Positions 8,069 to 17,285 of a stretch of DNA of 64,000 bases are shown here, piece after piece. The stretch's first letter is position 1. Each line of letters begins with the position of its first letter. The DNA lies in the NCBI RefSeq assembly GCF_900108335.1, contig NZ_FNVT01000008.1:372001-436000 (forward strand). Direction: 5' to 3'. Below the pieces are notes generated by a model, which did not search any database, was not told where the DNA came from, and was given only the letters and a program-made list of their open reading frames with translations. The stretch comes from Nonomuraea solani (GTDB taxonomy: Bacteria; Actinomycetota; Actinomycetes; Streptosporangiales; Streptosporangiaceae). A program made the translations under genes and the position numbers.

Positions 8069-9498
8069 AGCTCCTCGATGCCGACCAGCCGGACGTCCCC
8101 GGGGATGTCCGCCTGGAAGCCGGCGCCGCTGTAGCAGGCGAGCACCGTCCGGCTGGTGTCATAACCCTTCACCGACAGCAGGTCCCGGGCCCGCCGCAGC
8201 CGCTCCACGTGCCCGGTGGCCATGACCTTGTCCCATTTGACCTCTCCCAGGGACAACACCCGCCGCGGCCGGCCATGCTCCTCCCGCGCGAGCACCGCCA
8301 CGTCCACCTCGATCTGTGTCCGGTTGTGGGGGTCGGCCACCGTACCGGACGCCACCTCACCGGGCAGTTCGCCGAACACCTCGGCGTCGGCGGACATCGC
8401 CCACTCCCTGCAGACGCTCTCGAAGTGGGGCCCGACGACCTGGGACAGAAACGTGGCACGTGAGTCGTGCCACGCGGCTTCGGGCATGCCGCGCTCCAGC
8501 CGTGTCCACTCACGGCGCATCACCGCCTCGTAGAAGACGATCAGCGGCTCGCGGATGTGGAAGACGGACTTGCCCTTCCTGAACGCGTCCGCCTCGCGGG
8601 CGATCAGTTGCGAGTCCTCCAGCACCGCCAAGGGGTGACCGATGTCCGGCGACTTGCGGCCGATGTGGTTGGCGATGCCGCCGCGAGTGGCGTTCCCCGA
8701 AGCGATGGCGCCGAGCACCGCGTGGTAGATGGCCGTGTCGCGAATGTCCGTCTCCTCCGCCAGCAGGTATCGGGCCTCACGGAAGAGCGGGATCTGCGGA
8801 TTGAGCACGGTACGCAGGACCCAGTCGTCGAAGTCGTCCAACGAGTTCGGAGCGTCGCCGGCCACGAACTCCCGCCGATAGGCCGGGGTGCCCCCCACGA
8901 TGGAATGGACCAGCAGCGCGAGGCGGGGATCCTCGATGCCCCAGAATCTGGCGGAGGCCCGGTAGTCCAGCGGTTTGACCACCAGCTCCAGGCTCGCCCT
9001 CCCCCGCAAGGGGGCGTTGCCCGCCAGCAGGCGGCCCATCACTCCCATGGCCGAGCCGCACAGCAGCAGGCGCGACTTCTTGCCTCTCGCGTAACCGCGG
9101 GGATCGAGGGCGAACTGGATCAGCGAGGGCAGCGAGGGGGAGGCCTTGCTCAGGTAGGGGAACTCGTCGATCACGATGAGCCCCTCGGGGACGTCGATGT
9201 ACAGCCGCTCCAGCGCCTCGTCCCAGTTGGCGAACGCGTAGCGGCCGCCACCGGTCCGTGCGGCCAGCGCCCGGCCGAACCTGGCCAGCGCTTCGCTCTC
9301 CGTCTCGTCCGTGGCGGTGAAGAAGAACCCGCCGAGCTCTCGGACGAGCGCGTCGAGCAGAAAGGTCTTGCCCTGTCTGCGCCTGCCGCTCACGACGCCG
9401 AGCCGCACATCCGGGCTCGGTGAGGTCGCAAACCGGACCAGGCCCGCCCACTCACGGTCACGATCGAAGACATGAGTGGGTTTGACCACGGATTTCAT
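8059..9498 (-). CDS. Archaeal-type ATPase (ATPase_2) with C-terminal DUF234 nuclease-like domain
   Basis: A 479-residue P-loop ATPase. Walker A is GRRRQGKTFLLD, Walker B is GLIVIDEFPYLS, and an arginine-rich sensor region follows (LLLCGSAMGVMGRLLAG). After a winged-helix-like middle (SGNATRGGIANHIGRK), the C-terminal domain has EVDVAVLARE and LSLGEVKW, the spaced Asp/Glu-x-Lys pattern of PD-(D/E)XK folds, as in DUF234. Such proteins are widespread in archaea and actinobacteria and poorly understood. The ATG follows TATAGT by six bases, so the transcript may be leaderless, and that box overlaps a perfect inverted repeat shared with sppA. Biological role unknown. Confidence 0.85.
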   Translation of the reverse strand: MKSVVKPTHVFDRDREWAGLVRFATSPSPDVRLGVVSGRRRQGKTFLLDALVRELGGFFFTATDETESEALARFGRALAARTGGGRYAFANWDEALERLYIDVPEGLIVIDEFPYLSKASPSLPSLIQFALDPRGYARGKKSRLLLCGSAMGVMGRLLAGNAPLRGRASLELVVKPLDYRASARFWGIEDPRLALLVHSIVGGTPAYRREFVAGDAPNSLDDFDDWVLRTVLNPQIPLFREARYLLAEETDIRDTAIYHAVLGAIASGNATRGGIANHIGRKSPDIGHPLAVLEDSQLIAREADAFRKGKSVFHIREPLIVFYEAVMRREWTRLERGMPEAAWHDSRATFLSQVVGPHFESVCREWAMSADAEVFGELPGEVASGTVADPHNRTQIEVDVAVLAREEHGRPRRVLSLGEVKWDKVMATGHVERLRRARDLLSVKGYDTSRTVLACYSGAGFQADIPGDVRLVGIEELYA

Positions 9499-9506
9499 AG
9501 TAGAAC

Positions 9507-9540
9507 TATACAGCTAAGGTCTACACACCTTAGCTGTATA
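9507..9540. promoter_or_regulatory. Perfect 14-bp inverted repeat in divergent ATPase/sppA promoter
   Basis: TATACAGCTAAGGT and ACCTTAGCTGTATA flank a six-base spacer (CTACAC). On the minus strand the outer edge supplies TATAGT, six bases before the ATPase ATG. The AT-rich palindrome in a GC-rich genome, placed over a -10 box, reads as an operator. The binding protein is not obvious from the neighbours. Confidence 0.75.
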
Positions 9541-9582
9541 CCCCTACACACATTTCGATTTGTGTCGCTTAGGGTGGCTTCT

Positions 9583-11280
9583 ATGGACGCAGGCAAGGCG
9601 ATCTTCGAAACCGTCGGTAAGCTTCGCCAGCGGCGCACCGCCCCGCTGGTACTCGAGCTCGATCTCACCGAGGGCCTCACCGAGGGCCCGCCGGCGGATC
9701 CGCTCGCCGCCCTGCTGTCCATGCGCAAGACGCGCCTGGCCGACGTGCTGTCGGGGCTCAAGCGGGCCAGGCAGGACCCACGGGTCAAGGCGCTCGTCGT
9801 GAAGATCGGCGGGCAGCCGCTGGGGCTGGCCATGGTGCAGGAGTTGCGCCAGGCGGTGATCCACTTCCGGGCGTCGGGGAAGCTCACCGTGGCTTTCGCC
9901 GAGTCGTTCGGCGAGTTCGGCGGCGGCACCGTGCCCTACTACCTGGCCACCGCCTTCGAGCGGGTCTATCTGCAGCCGAGTGGCGATGTCGGGCTGACCG
10001 GGGTGGCGCTGGAGCAGCGCTTCCTCAAGGGGGCGCTGACGAAGCTGGGGGTGGGGTTCGAGGCGGGGCAGCGGCACGAGTACAAGACCGCCGTCAACAC
10101 CTTCACCCAGGACCACATGACCGAGCCGCACCGCGAGTCCATGGGCCGCATCGTGGAGTCGGTCACCGAGACGATGATCGCCGGCATCGCCGACGGGCGC
10201 CGGCTGGATCCGGGCAAGGTGCGGGAGCTGATCGACCAGGGGCCGTTCACCGCCGCCGAGGCGAAGGAGGCCGGGCTGGTCGACAGGCTGGCCTACCGGG
10301 ACGAGGTCTACGACGAGCTCAAGGGGTCCGCGGGCGGCGACGCCCACCTGCAGTACGTCTCCCGCTACGCCCGCGCCTCCGCCGTGCGCAAGCTGCCGCA
10401 CCCGATGGCCGACGCGGTCGCGCTCGTGCACGGGGCTGGCATGATCAAGTCGGGTCGCAGCGGCCGGAGCCCGCTCGGCGGGGGCGGGGCCATGGGCTCC
10501 GACACGATCAGCGCCGCGCTCCGGGCGGCCCGGCGCGACGAGCACGTCAAGGCCGTCGTCTTCCGGGTCGACAGCCCCGGCGGCTCGTACGTCGCCAGCG
10601 ACACGGTCTGGCGCGAGGTGGTCCTGACACGCAAGGTCAAGCCGGTGATCGTCTCCATGGGCGACCTGGCGGCCTCCGGCGGCTACTTCGTGTCGATGGC
10701 CGCCGATGTGATCATGGCGCAGCCGGGCACGCTGACCGGTTCCATCGGCGTGTACGGCGGCAAGCCCGTCTTTTCCGAATTGCTCGACAAATTGGGGATA
10801 AATTCGGAACTGGTGGCTGAAGGGGTTAATGCCGGGATGTTTTCCACGTCCCGCAGCTTCTCCCCCGAACAATGGGAGCGCATCAACGCCTGGCTCGACC
10901 GAATCTACGATGACTTCGTGGGCAAGGTCGCCGACAGCCGCGACCTGACCAGGGAGCGGGCCCACGAGCTGGCCCGCGGCCGCGTCTGGACCGGCGCCGA
11001 CGCCCACGCCAACGGCCTGGTCGACGAGCTGGGCGGCCTGGAGGACGCGCTGGCGCTGGCCAGGAAGCGGGCCGGGCTGGGCGACGAGGCGCCCGTGCGC
11101 ACCTTTCCGCGGCTCAACCCGCTGGAGCGCCTGCGCGGGCCGGAGTCGAGCGAGGACAAGTCGGCCGCGCTGGCGCGGGTCCGGCTGGACTCCTGGGGTC
11201 CGCTGGCGCGCCTGTCGGCCGAGCTGGGACTGCCCGCGGCCGGGCCGCTGATCCTGCCGGAGTGGTACACCATCCGCTAG
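9583..11280 (+). CDS. sppA: Signal peptide peptidase SppA, 67K type
   Basis: A 565-residue S49 peptidase with the duplicated SppA architecture. The N-terminal repeat carries the general-base Lys168 in RHEYKTAVNTF; the C-terminal repeat carries nucleophile Ser365 in GDLAASGGYFVSMAA and the flanking FRVDSPGGSY and TGSIGVYGGK motifs. No N-terminal membrane helix is visible, unlike E. coli SppA. The ATG at 9583 has AGGGTGG upstream; an in-frame Met 111 bases earlier would read through the operator and is rejected. It degrades signal-peptide remnants by family function. The divergent palindrome may couple its expression to the DUF234 ATPase. Confidence 0.9.
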   Translation: MDAGKAIFETVGKLRQRRTAPLVLELDLTEGLTEGPPADPLAALLSMRKTRLADVLSGLKRARQDPRVKALVVKIGGQPLGLAMVQELRQAVIHFRASGKLTVAFAESFGEFGGGTVPYYLATAFERVYLQPSGDVGLTGVALEQRFLKGALTKLGVGFEAGQRHEYKTAVNTFTQDHMTEPHRESMGRIVESVTETMIAGIADGRRLDPGKVRELIDQGPFTAAEAKEAGLVDRLAYRDEVYDELKGSAGGDAHLQYVSRYARASAVRKLPHPMADAVALVHGAGMIKSGRSGRSPLGGGGAMGSDTISAALRAARRDEHVKAVVFRVDSPGGSYVASDTVWREVVLTRKVKPVIVSMGDLAASGGYFVSMAADVIMAQPGTLTGSIGVYGGKPVFSELLDKLGINSELVAEGVNAGMFSTSRSFSPEQWERINAWLDRIYDDFVGKVADSRDLTRERAHELARGRVWTGADAHANGLVDELGGLEDALALARKRAGLGDEAPVRTFPRLNPLERLRGPESSEDKSAALARVRLDSWGPLARLSAELGLPAAGPLILPEWYTIR

Positions 11281-11351
11281 GCCCGTCTCCCGCTCCGCCG
11301 CGCTTCGGCCCAAAAGGGCATGTGGCGCTTCAGCACGTACCGAAACCGACG

Positions 11352-11831
11352 CTAGGCCATGGGGCGGTAGCGGGCGCGGAGTCGTACCAGAGGCTGGACT
11401 GACGGGTTGACGTACGCGACGGACAGGACCGTGGCGATGAAGAGGGTGTGATCGCCGGCCGGGACCACCTTGGTGGTCTCGGCCTCGATGGCGGCCACCC
11501 CGTCCTCCACCACCAGGGCCTCCGTCCGCGCGCCCCGATGGTGCGGAACCCCGGCCACCAGGAGGCGGGCGCTGGGCCGGCCCGCGGTGGCGAAGCGGCT
11601 GGCGATGGCGGCCTGGCCCGACGACAGCAGGGAGGCCGCCCAGCGGTCCTGCCGGAGCAGGACCTCGTTGAGGTAGCCCCGGCTGGCCAGGCTGACCAGC
11701 ACCAGCGGGGGCTCCAGGGAGACGGACATCAGCGCCGACACCGTGGTGCCGAGGTCGTCGCGCCCGTCGCGTACGGTCACCACCGCCACGCCGGCCGCGA
11801 GCTGCGCCATCGCCTCCGTGAACTCGCTCAC
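11352..11831 (-). CDS. Flavin reductase-like domain protein
   Basis: A 159-residue protein matching the flavin-reductase-like fold: TEAMAQLAAGVAVVTVRDG and TTVSALMSVSLEPPLVLVSL near the N-terminus, then a GDHTLFIATV strand near the end. It begins at GTG with GGGGG upstream. Members reduce FMN or FAD with NAD(P)H for a two-component monooxygenase, or act as oxidases. No partner oxygenase is adjacent. It stands between sppA and the osmoprotectant transporter, 49 bases downstream of the binding-protein gene and on the same strand, so it may be the last gene of that transcript. Confidence 0.85.
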   Translation of the reverse strand: MSEFTEAMAQLAAGVAVVTVRDGRDDLGTTVSALMSVSLEPPLVLVSLASRGYLNEVLLRQDRWAASLLSSGQAAIASRFATAGRPSARLLVAGVPHHRGARTEALVVEDGVAAIEAETTKVVPAGDHTLFIATVLSVAYVNPSVQPLVRLRARYRPMA

Positions 11832-11880
11832 CGCGAGAACCCCCGGGAAGGGGTCCTCGCGGAAAGCGGAGATTCCACCA

Positions 11881-12813
11881 TCAGCCCAAGCCGTTGCTGG
11901 TCAGCCATTCCTTGGCCACGACCGCGGGCTCGTCCTTGTTGACGGAGATCTTCTGCATCATCGACAGCAGCGACTCGGTGGTCAGCTTCGCCGAGACGCC
12001 GTTGAGCGTCGTCCTGATCGTGTCGTTCGCCGACGCCTTGTGCAGCAGCGGGAGCACGTTCTGGGCGGGGAAGATGTTCTTGGGGTCTTCCAGGGCCACC
12101 AGGTTGTTGGCGGTCATCTTCGGGTCGGTGGTGAACACGTTGCCGACCTGGATCGTGCCGTCCTTGAGCGCGTCGGCGGTGGTCGGCCCGGTGGGCTTCC
12201 ACTCCTTGAACTCCAGGCCGTAGACCTCCTTGAACCGCGCCTCCCACCGCTTCTTGAACTCGGGCGGCCCGCCGACGACCATGGTCTTGGAGACCTTGGC
12301 CAGGTCCTCGATCGAGGTCAGCGACTGCTTGGTCTGGGTGTCCTTGGAGACCGACAGGCTGTCCTTGTCCTCGGCGGGCGAGGAGTCGAGCACTTCGAGC
12401 TCGGCCGGCAGCTTCTCCTTCAGCGTCGCGTTGACCTCTTCCGTGGTCGCGGCGGTGGCCTTCAGGTCGATGAAGGCGAGCAGGTTGCCGTTGTACTCCG
12501 GCACGATGGTCAGCCCACCGCCCTTGACCTGGTCGTAGACGGCCTCGCGGCTGCCGATGCGCGGCTTCTCCTCGACCTGTACGCCCTTGGCCTCCAATGC
12601 CTGGGCGTAGATCGACGCGAGCAGCACGCTCTCGTCGAAGTCGAAGGAGCCGATCACGGCCTTGCCTCCGCCCCCGCCCGAAGCCGAACCACTGGGGACC
12701 GCGGATGTGGTGTCGAGCGGGTTGCCCCCGGTGGTGCCGCCGCCGCCACCGCACGCGGCCAGCGCGAGCATCGCCGTGAGGAAGGCCCCCGCGATGCCGT
12801 ACTTGCGTCTCAT
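11881..12813 (-). CDS. Osmoprotectant (glycine betaine/choline) ABC transporter binding lipoprotein
   Basis: A 310-residue lipoprotein with lipobox LALAAC near residue 20 and a Gly/Ser/Thr-rich linker, then an OpuAC-type domain (GSFDFDESVLLASIYAQALE, YNGNLLAFIDL, GPTTADALKDGTIQVGNVFT). It binds a quaternary-amine osmolyte outside the membrane and delivers it to the two permeases encoded upstream. Four genes (ATPase, permease, permease, binding protein) run on the minus strand with overlaps or gaps under 45 bases: a standard OpuC/ProU-2 layout. The exact ligand cannot be read from sequence. Confidence 0.9.
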   Translation of the reverse strand: MRRKYGIAGAFLTAMLALAACGGGGGTTGGNPLDTTSAVPSGSASGGGGGKAVIGSFDFDESVLLASIYAQALEAKGVQVEEKPRIGSREAVYDQVKGGGLTIVPEYNGNLLAFIDLKATAATTEEVNATLKEKLPAELEVLDSSPAEDKDSLSVSKDTQTKQSLTSIEDLAKVSKTMVVGGPPEFKKRWEARFKEVYGLEFKEWKPTGPTTADALKDGTIQVGNVFTTDPKMTANNLVALEDPKNIFPAQNVLPLLHKASANDTIRTTLNGVSAKLTTESLLSMMQKISVNKDEPAVVAKEWLTSNGLG

Positions 12814-12852
12814 CTTCTATTTCCCTTCAAAGCCGGGAGGTAATACGGGAGA

Positions 12853-13545
12853 CTATCGGACCTTGAGGCGCTGGCTCACCCCCGGAGAGACCGTCACCCT
12901 CTGGATCAGGGTGAACAAGATCTGCACCACCAGCGCGAACAGCACAATCAGTACAGAACCCCCGACAACGCTCGCGTAATCCTTCGTGGCGAAACCGTCG
13001 ATCACATACCGGCCGAGACCGCCCAGCCCGGTGTACGCGGCGACCGTCGTCGTGGCCACGACCTGGATCGCCGACAACCGGCAGCCGAGCAGGATCAGCG
13101 GCAGCGCAACCGGCACCAGCACCCGCCCGAGCACCTGCCCGCCGCGCAGGCCCATCCCGTACGCGGCGTCGCGCAGCTCGGGATCGACGGCCTTGATGCC
13201 CTCGTAGGTGTTCACCAGGATCGGCGGCACCGACAGCAGCACCAGGGGAATGATCACCGGCCAGATCGAGGCGGTGCCCAGCAGCAGCACGAACATCACC
13301 AGCAGCCCCAGCGTGGGCAGCGCCCTGGCCAGGTTCGCGGTGACGACGACCAGCACCTCGCCGCGCCCCGTGTGGCCGATCGCCAGGCCCAGCGGCACGG
13401 CGATCAGCACGGCCAGCAGCAGCGCCAGCCCGGAGAACTCCAGGTGTTCCAGCAGGCGCGCGGGGATGCCGCTCGGGCCCGACCAGTTCTCGCCGTTGCC
13501 GAAGAACTCGCCGAGCCAGGCGAAGAACGAGGTCAGCCAGTCCAC
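12853..13545 (-). CDS. Osmoprotectant ABC transporter permease (second)
   Basis: A 230-residue inner-membrane permease with about five to six helices and the BPD_transp_1 EAA-loop region (DAAYGMGLRGGQVLGRVLVPVALPL split by the helix break). It starts at GTG in GTGGACTGG. The ends match the OpuCB/OpuCD family length. It forms the channel with the neighbouring permease. Confidence 0.88.
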   Translation of the reverse strand: MDWLTSFFAWLGEFFGNGENWSGPSGIPARLLEHLEFSGLALLLAVLIAVPLGLAIGHTGRGEVLVVVTANLARALPTLGLLVMFVLLLGTASIWPVIIPLVLLSVPPILVNTYEGIKAVDPELRDAAYGMGLRGGQVLGRVLVPVALPLILLGCRLSAIQVVATTTVAAYTGLGGLGRYVIDGFATKDYASVVGGSVLIVLFALVVQILFTLIQRVTVSPGVSQRLKVR

Positions 13546-13573
13546 GACACAGCCTCCCCGCCGGCGTACGCGG

Positions 13574-14254
13574 TCATGACGCCACTCCCTTTCGCGCTCG
13601 TACCCAGGGGGTGAGCAGGCGCTGCGCCAGGACCAGCAGCCCGTCGGCGATCAGCGCCAGCGCCACGATCAGCACGATGCCGACGACCACCGGCGGCATG
13701 AACGGGTTCTGGTAGGCCCGCGTGAACAGCCCGCCGAGCCCGCCCTGCCCGATCAGCGCACCCACGCTGACCAGGCTGATGCTGGAGACCGCGACCACCC
13801 GCAGCCCGGCCAGCACCACCGGCACGGCGATCGGCAGCTCGACGGCCAGCAGCCGGCGCAGCGGCGTGAACCCCATCGCGACGGCCGACTGACGCACGTG
13901 GTCGGGCACCGAGTTGAGGCCGTCGACCACGGCCGGGATCAGCACGGCCATGCCGTAGAAGGTCAGCGGGATGATCACGGTGGTCTGCGACAGCCCGGTC
14001 ACCGAGATCAGCAGCATGAAGACCGGCAGCGACGGGAGCGCGTAGATCACGTTCATCAGACCGGAGGTGGGCTGGTAGAGCCAGCGGAAGCGCACGCAGG
14101 CCAGGCCGAGCGGCAGCGCGATCACCAGCGAGACCAGGATCGGCACCAGGGACATCGTCAGGTGGTCGGTGAGCAGGTTCCTGATGCTGTCGACCCGGCC
14201 GGTGTCCCAGTTGCGCCCGACCCACTCCCAGAGGGAAGGGGGACCATCACCCAT
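13574..14254 (-). CDS. Osmoprotectant ABC transporter permease (first)
   Basis: A 226-residue permease starting at the ATG within ATGGGTGATGG. It overlaps the ATPase gene by eight bases, which supports this start over a longer frame that would be antisense-like. It has helices and an EAA loop (QSAVAMGFTPLRRLLAVELPI) of the BPD_transp_1 family, and GQGGLGGLFTRAYQNPFMPP typical of OpuC permeases. Confidence 0.88.
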   Translation of the reverse strand: MGDGPPSLWEWVGRNWDTGRVDSIRNLLTDHLTMSLVPILVSLVIALPLGLACVRFRWLYQPTSGLMNVIYALPSLPVFMLLISVTGLSQTTVIIPLTFYGMAVLIPAVVDGLNSVPDHVRQSAVAMGFTPLRRLLAVELPIAVPVVLAGLRVVAVSSISLVSVGALIGQGGLGGLFTRAYQNPFMPPVVVGIVLIVALALIADGLLVLAQRLLTPWVRARKGVAS

Positions 14255-15302
14255 CTGCGGCCTCCGCCAGCGCCTCGTCCAGGGCCTCCCGGGTCGCCAC
14301 GCCGACGACCTTGCCCTCCTCGTCCACCGCCACCGCGCAGCCGGAGGGCGACAGCAGCGCCGCGTCGAGGGCGGAGCGCATCGAGTCACGGCCCAGCAGG
14401 AACGTTCCGTACGGCTCCAGCTTCCCCGGCCGCTCCGGCGACAGCCAGCCGACGGGCCGCTCGCCCTCGTCCGCCACCAGCAGCCACGGCTCGGAAGAGC
14501 CGCCCGAGCCCTCGCGGACCACCAGGTCCGTACGCAGCCGCAGCCCCTCCGTGGAGACGAACTGCAGCCGCCTGATCCCCCGGTCGTGCCCCAGGAACTC
14601 CCTGACGAAGTCGTCGGCCGGCTCGGCCAGCAGCGTCTTGGGGTCGGCGAGCTGCGCCAGCTTGCCGCCCACCCGCAGCACCGCCACCCGGTCGCCCAGC
14701 TTGATGGCCTCGTCGATGTCGTGGGTGACGAACACGATGGTCTTGTTCAGCTCGTTCTGCAGCCGGAGCAGCTCGTCCTGCAGGCTCGTCCGCACGATCG
14801 GGTCGACGGCGCTGAACGGCTCGTCCATGAGCAGCACGGGCGGGTCGGCGGCCAGCGCCCTGGCCACGCCCACGCGCTGCTGCTGCCCGCCGGAGAGCTG
14901 GAACGGGTAACGCCCCGCGAAGGCCGGGTCGAGCCCGACGCGCTCCAGCAGCTCCATGGCCCGGTCGCGGGCCTTCTTCTTGTCCCAGCCGAGCAGGTAG
15001 GGCACGGTGGCGATGTTGTCGATGATCTTCCGGTGCGGGAAGAGACCGGCCTGCTGGATGACGTAGCCGATGCCGCGCCGCAGGGCCGGCGGATCGATGC
15101 CCTGGACGGGCTTGCCGTCCAGGAGGATCTGCCCTTCCGTGGCGTCGATCATGCGGTTGATCATCCGCAGGGACGTCGTCTTCCCGCAGCCGGACGGTCC
15201 GACGAACACGGTGATCTCGCCGGTGGGCGCCTCAAGGCTGAGGTGGTCCACGGCGACGGTTCCGTCTGGATAGCGTTTGGTGACAGCGTCGAATGTGATC
15301 AC
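14247..15302 (-). CDS. Osmoprotectant ABC transporter ATP-binding protein with CBS region
   Basis: A 351-residue ATPase: Walker A GPSGCGKTTSLRMINRM, Q-loop GYVIQQAGLFPHR, signature LSGGQQQRVGVARAL, Walker B VLLMDEPFSAVDP and switch His in VTHDIDEA. The C-terminal 100 or so residues form a CBS-like region (DSMRSALDAALLSPSGCAV, GKVVGVATREALDEAL), as in OpuA/OpuC ATPases, where CBS domains sense ionic strength. Start is GTG. First gene of the operon; energises uptake. Confidence 0.92.
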   Translation of the reverse strand: MITFDAVTKRYPDGTVAVDHLSLEAPTGEITVFVGPSGCGKTTSLRMINRMIDATEGQILLDGKPVQGIDPPALRRGIGYVIQQAGLFPHRKIIDNIATVPYLLGWDKKKARDRAMELLERVGLDPAFAGRYPFQLSGGQQQRVGVARALAADPPVLLMDEPFSAVDPIVRTSLQDELLRLQNELNKTIVFVTHDIDEAIKLGDRVAVLRVGGKLAQLADPKTLLAEPADDFVREFLGHDRGIRRLQFVSTEGLRLRTDLVVREGSGGSSEPWLLVADEGERPVGWLSPERPGKLEPYGTFLLGRDSMRSALDAALLSPSGCAVAVDEEGKVVGVATREALDEALAEAADG

Positions 15303-15596
15303 GCGCGAACTCTCGCTTCAGGCTTCCGTGGCAGGGCCGCAGCCCCCGTGCCACGACCGCCGCATGATCTCTGTGCAGCACACACTACGGGGATTCATCC
15401 CGCCCTGTCCCCCCGGGATTGTCTTAAACGCTTCAGTTGACCTGGGAGATTCACATGAAATATGGATCTGGTAGTGCGCCGGACCAAGGTGAGTTGGCAT
15501 GATTGCCCCACGAACTCCTGACCTGACACTCCACAATCTCCTGACGCTCACCCCTCACCCCCTCAGCGTCCGCACAGAGCAAGAGGATCCGGCCCC
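15303..15596. other. Divergent intergenic region, no gene seen
   Basis: 294 bases between the OpuC-type operon and the sigma-like gene. TTGACC followed after 18 bases by TATGGA (15434-15463) is a weak plus-strand promoter candidate. No convincing palindrome or small ORF was found. Confidence 0.4.
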
Positions 15597-17264
15597 GTGT
15601 CAATGCCGCTCACCGATCAGCGTCCCCGCGCAGATGTGATCGCAGGGCTCTACGACCACTACGCCGCCGCGCTGTTCGCATACTGCGCCGATCAGCTCGG
15701 CGACCTCGGCTCAGCGTCCGACGTCCTGGTGACCGTGCTCACCAGCGTCCCCGCCGCCATGCCGCCCCGCGCCGCGCTCTACGCGTTCGCCCGTCGCGAG
15801 ATCCACCGGCGCGACATCGTCTACTCACCCCCCGCCGTCGATCCGCTGATCGACCCCGCCACGGCCCTCGTCGAGCGCTCTCTGCGCGACCTGCGGCCGC
15901 ATCAGCGCGAGGTGCTGATGCTGTGCGCGGTGTGCGGGCTGGACATGACCGAGCTGGCCTGGGTGCTCGACGTCGCCACCGACACCGCCGAAGAGCTGTT
16001 GGTGGGGGCGGCCGAGCGCTTCAGGCAGTCTCTGGGCACGGAGCTGGCCTCGACCGGCGTCCGGGTGCCCAAGCCGGTGGCCGACATCTACGGCGCGCTG
16101 GGCATCGCGCCGCTGCGCGATGTTCTCGGCCGCCTGCCCTGGCCGCAGCCGCCCGCCGCGCTGCGCATTCACTTCGCGGGTTCCCGTACGGCGCCTCCCG
16201 CGCCGTTGTTCGTCAAGCCGCGCTGGCCCAGCCCGCCGATCTGGCCGCAGCCGCTGGCCGAGGCAGACCCGGCCACCAGCACGGTCATCTTCCCCGCCGA
16301 ACTCATGACCCCGCCAAGCCCGTCGCGGGTCGCCCCTCACGATGCGACCACGGCTCCGATGCCCAAATTCCGCGACCACCTGGACTCGTCCATGCCGTTG
16401 AGAGACCCGCTCGGCTCCGCCGCCAGGCGGAGGGACCCGCTCGGTTCCTCGGTACCACTGAGTGACGCTTTATCCGGGTCCGATCCATTCGCTCGCAAGG
16501 CTCCGCTGGGCGCTCCGCCGTCCTACGAGGAGCCCCAGGATTCTGGAAAGCCGCAGGAGCGGCCGTTCTTCATGTCCGAGCCGGACCCTTCGGGGGCCGA
16601 GCCGTTCGCGACGGGCGACGTGATCCTGCCTTACGACGCGCCCGACCCGTACATGACGGGCGACGTCCTGGTCCACCGAGGCCCGCCCCGCCCGTTCCCT
16701 GAGCCGGAGCCGCGCCCCGACCCCCGTTCCGAGCCTCAGCAGGAGACGTCCTGGGCCTTCCAGCCGCGGACGCCCCCGCCCCAGGCCCCCGCCGCGTATC
16801 AGCCGCGGCCCGAGCCACCGCCGGTGTCCCCGGTCCGGCCGCGCCCTGAGGCCCGGCCCCAGGCGTCCCGTGAGTCGACGGCGCCGCTGTTCCGGCCCCG
16901 CTACGCGCAGCCGCCCAAGCCGCCCAGGGCCCCCAAGCCCGCCAAGGCGGCGAAACCGGCCAAGCCCGCGAAGCCGGCGAAGCCCGCCGAGCCGGTCTAC
17001 CGGCTGCCGGAGCTGGACGACGAGATCGCCATCATGGAGCCGCCGGACGAGCCGGTGGGCCAGGCGACCGACTCCTTCCTGGCCCCGCGCCCGGTGCGCG
17101 CCAGGCCCGTGCCGAAGCGCCGCCCCGAGGTGACGCGGCGCCCCCAGAAAGTACGCCGCCGCAAGGACCGCCACTACGACTGGGCCTGGGAGCTGATCGG
17201 GTTCCTGATCTGCGTGGCGATCGCGATGATCGTGTTCTTCTCGATGCCGATCTTCAACGGCTGA
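15597..17264 (+). CDS. Sigma-70-like protein with Pro-rich linker and C-terminal membrane anchor
   Basis: A 555-residue protein. Residues 10-75 resemble sigma region 2 (IAGLYDHYAAALFAYCADQL) and residues 95-150 region 4 (LRPHQREVLMLCAVCGLDMT, LAWVLDVATDTAEELL), both diverged. A long disordered Pro/Ala/Asp stretch follows with DPLGS repeats near 265-285 and a PAKAAKPAKPAKPAKPAKPA-like lysine-proline run. The protein ends with a basic patch (RRRKDRHYDWAWELIG) and one hydrophobic helix (about 530-553). Soluble sigma factors lack such an anchor, so this may be a membrane-tethered regulator or an anti-sigma-like decoy. Start is GTG; an ATG two codons later is equally possible. Monocistronic. Confidence 0.75.
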   Translation: MSMPLTDQRPRADVIAGLYDHYAAALFAYCADQLGDLGSASDVLVTVLTSVPAAMPPRAALYAFARREIHRRDIVYSPPAVDPLIDPATALVERSLRDLRPHQREVLMLCAVCGLDMTELAWVLDVATDTAEELLVGAAERFRQSLGTELASTGVRVPKPVADIYGALGIAPLRDVLGRLPWPQPPAALRIHFAGSRTAPPAPLFVKPRWPSPPIWPQPLAEADPATSTVIFPAELMTPPSPSRVAPHDATTAPMPKFRDHLDSSMPLRDPLGSAARRRDPLGSSVPLSDALSGSDPFARKAPLGAPPSYEEPQDSGKPQERPFFMSEPDPSGAEPFATGDVILPYDAPDPYMTGDVLVHRGPPRPFPEPEPRPDPRSEPQQETSWAFQPRTPPPQAPAAYQPRPEPPPVSPVRPRPEARPQASRESTAPLFRPRYAQPPKPPRAPKPAKAAKPAKPAKPAKPAEPVYRLPELDDEIAIMEPPDEPVGQATDSFLAPRPVRARPVPKRRPEVTRRPQKVRRRKDRHYDWAWELIGFLICVAIAMIVFFSMPIFNG

Positions 17265-17285
17265 CGGGCCCGACCGGCCGGCGCG

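Noticed and set aside
9472..9582. Longer sppA start at 9472
   Set aside because: It would translate through the palindromic operator and promoter; the Met at 9583 has a ribosome site and fits family length.
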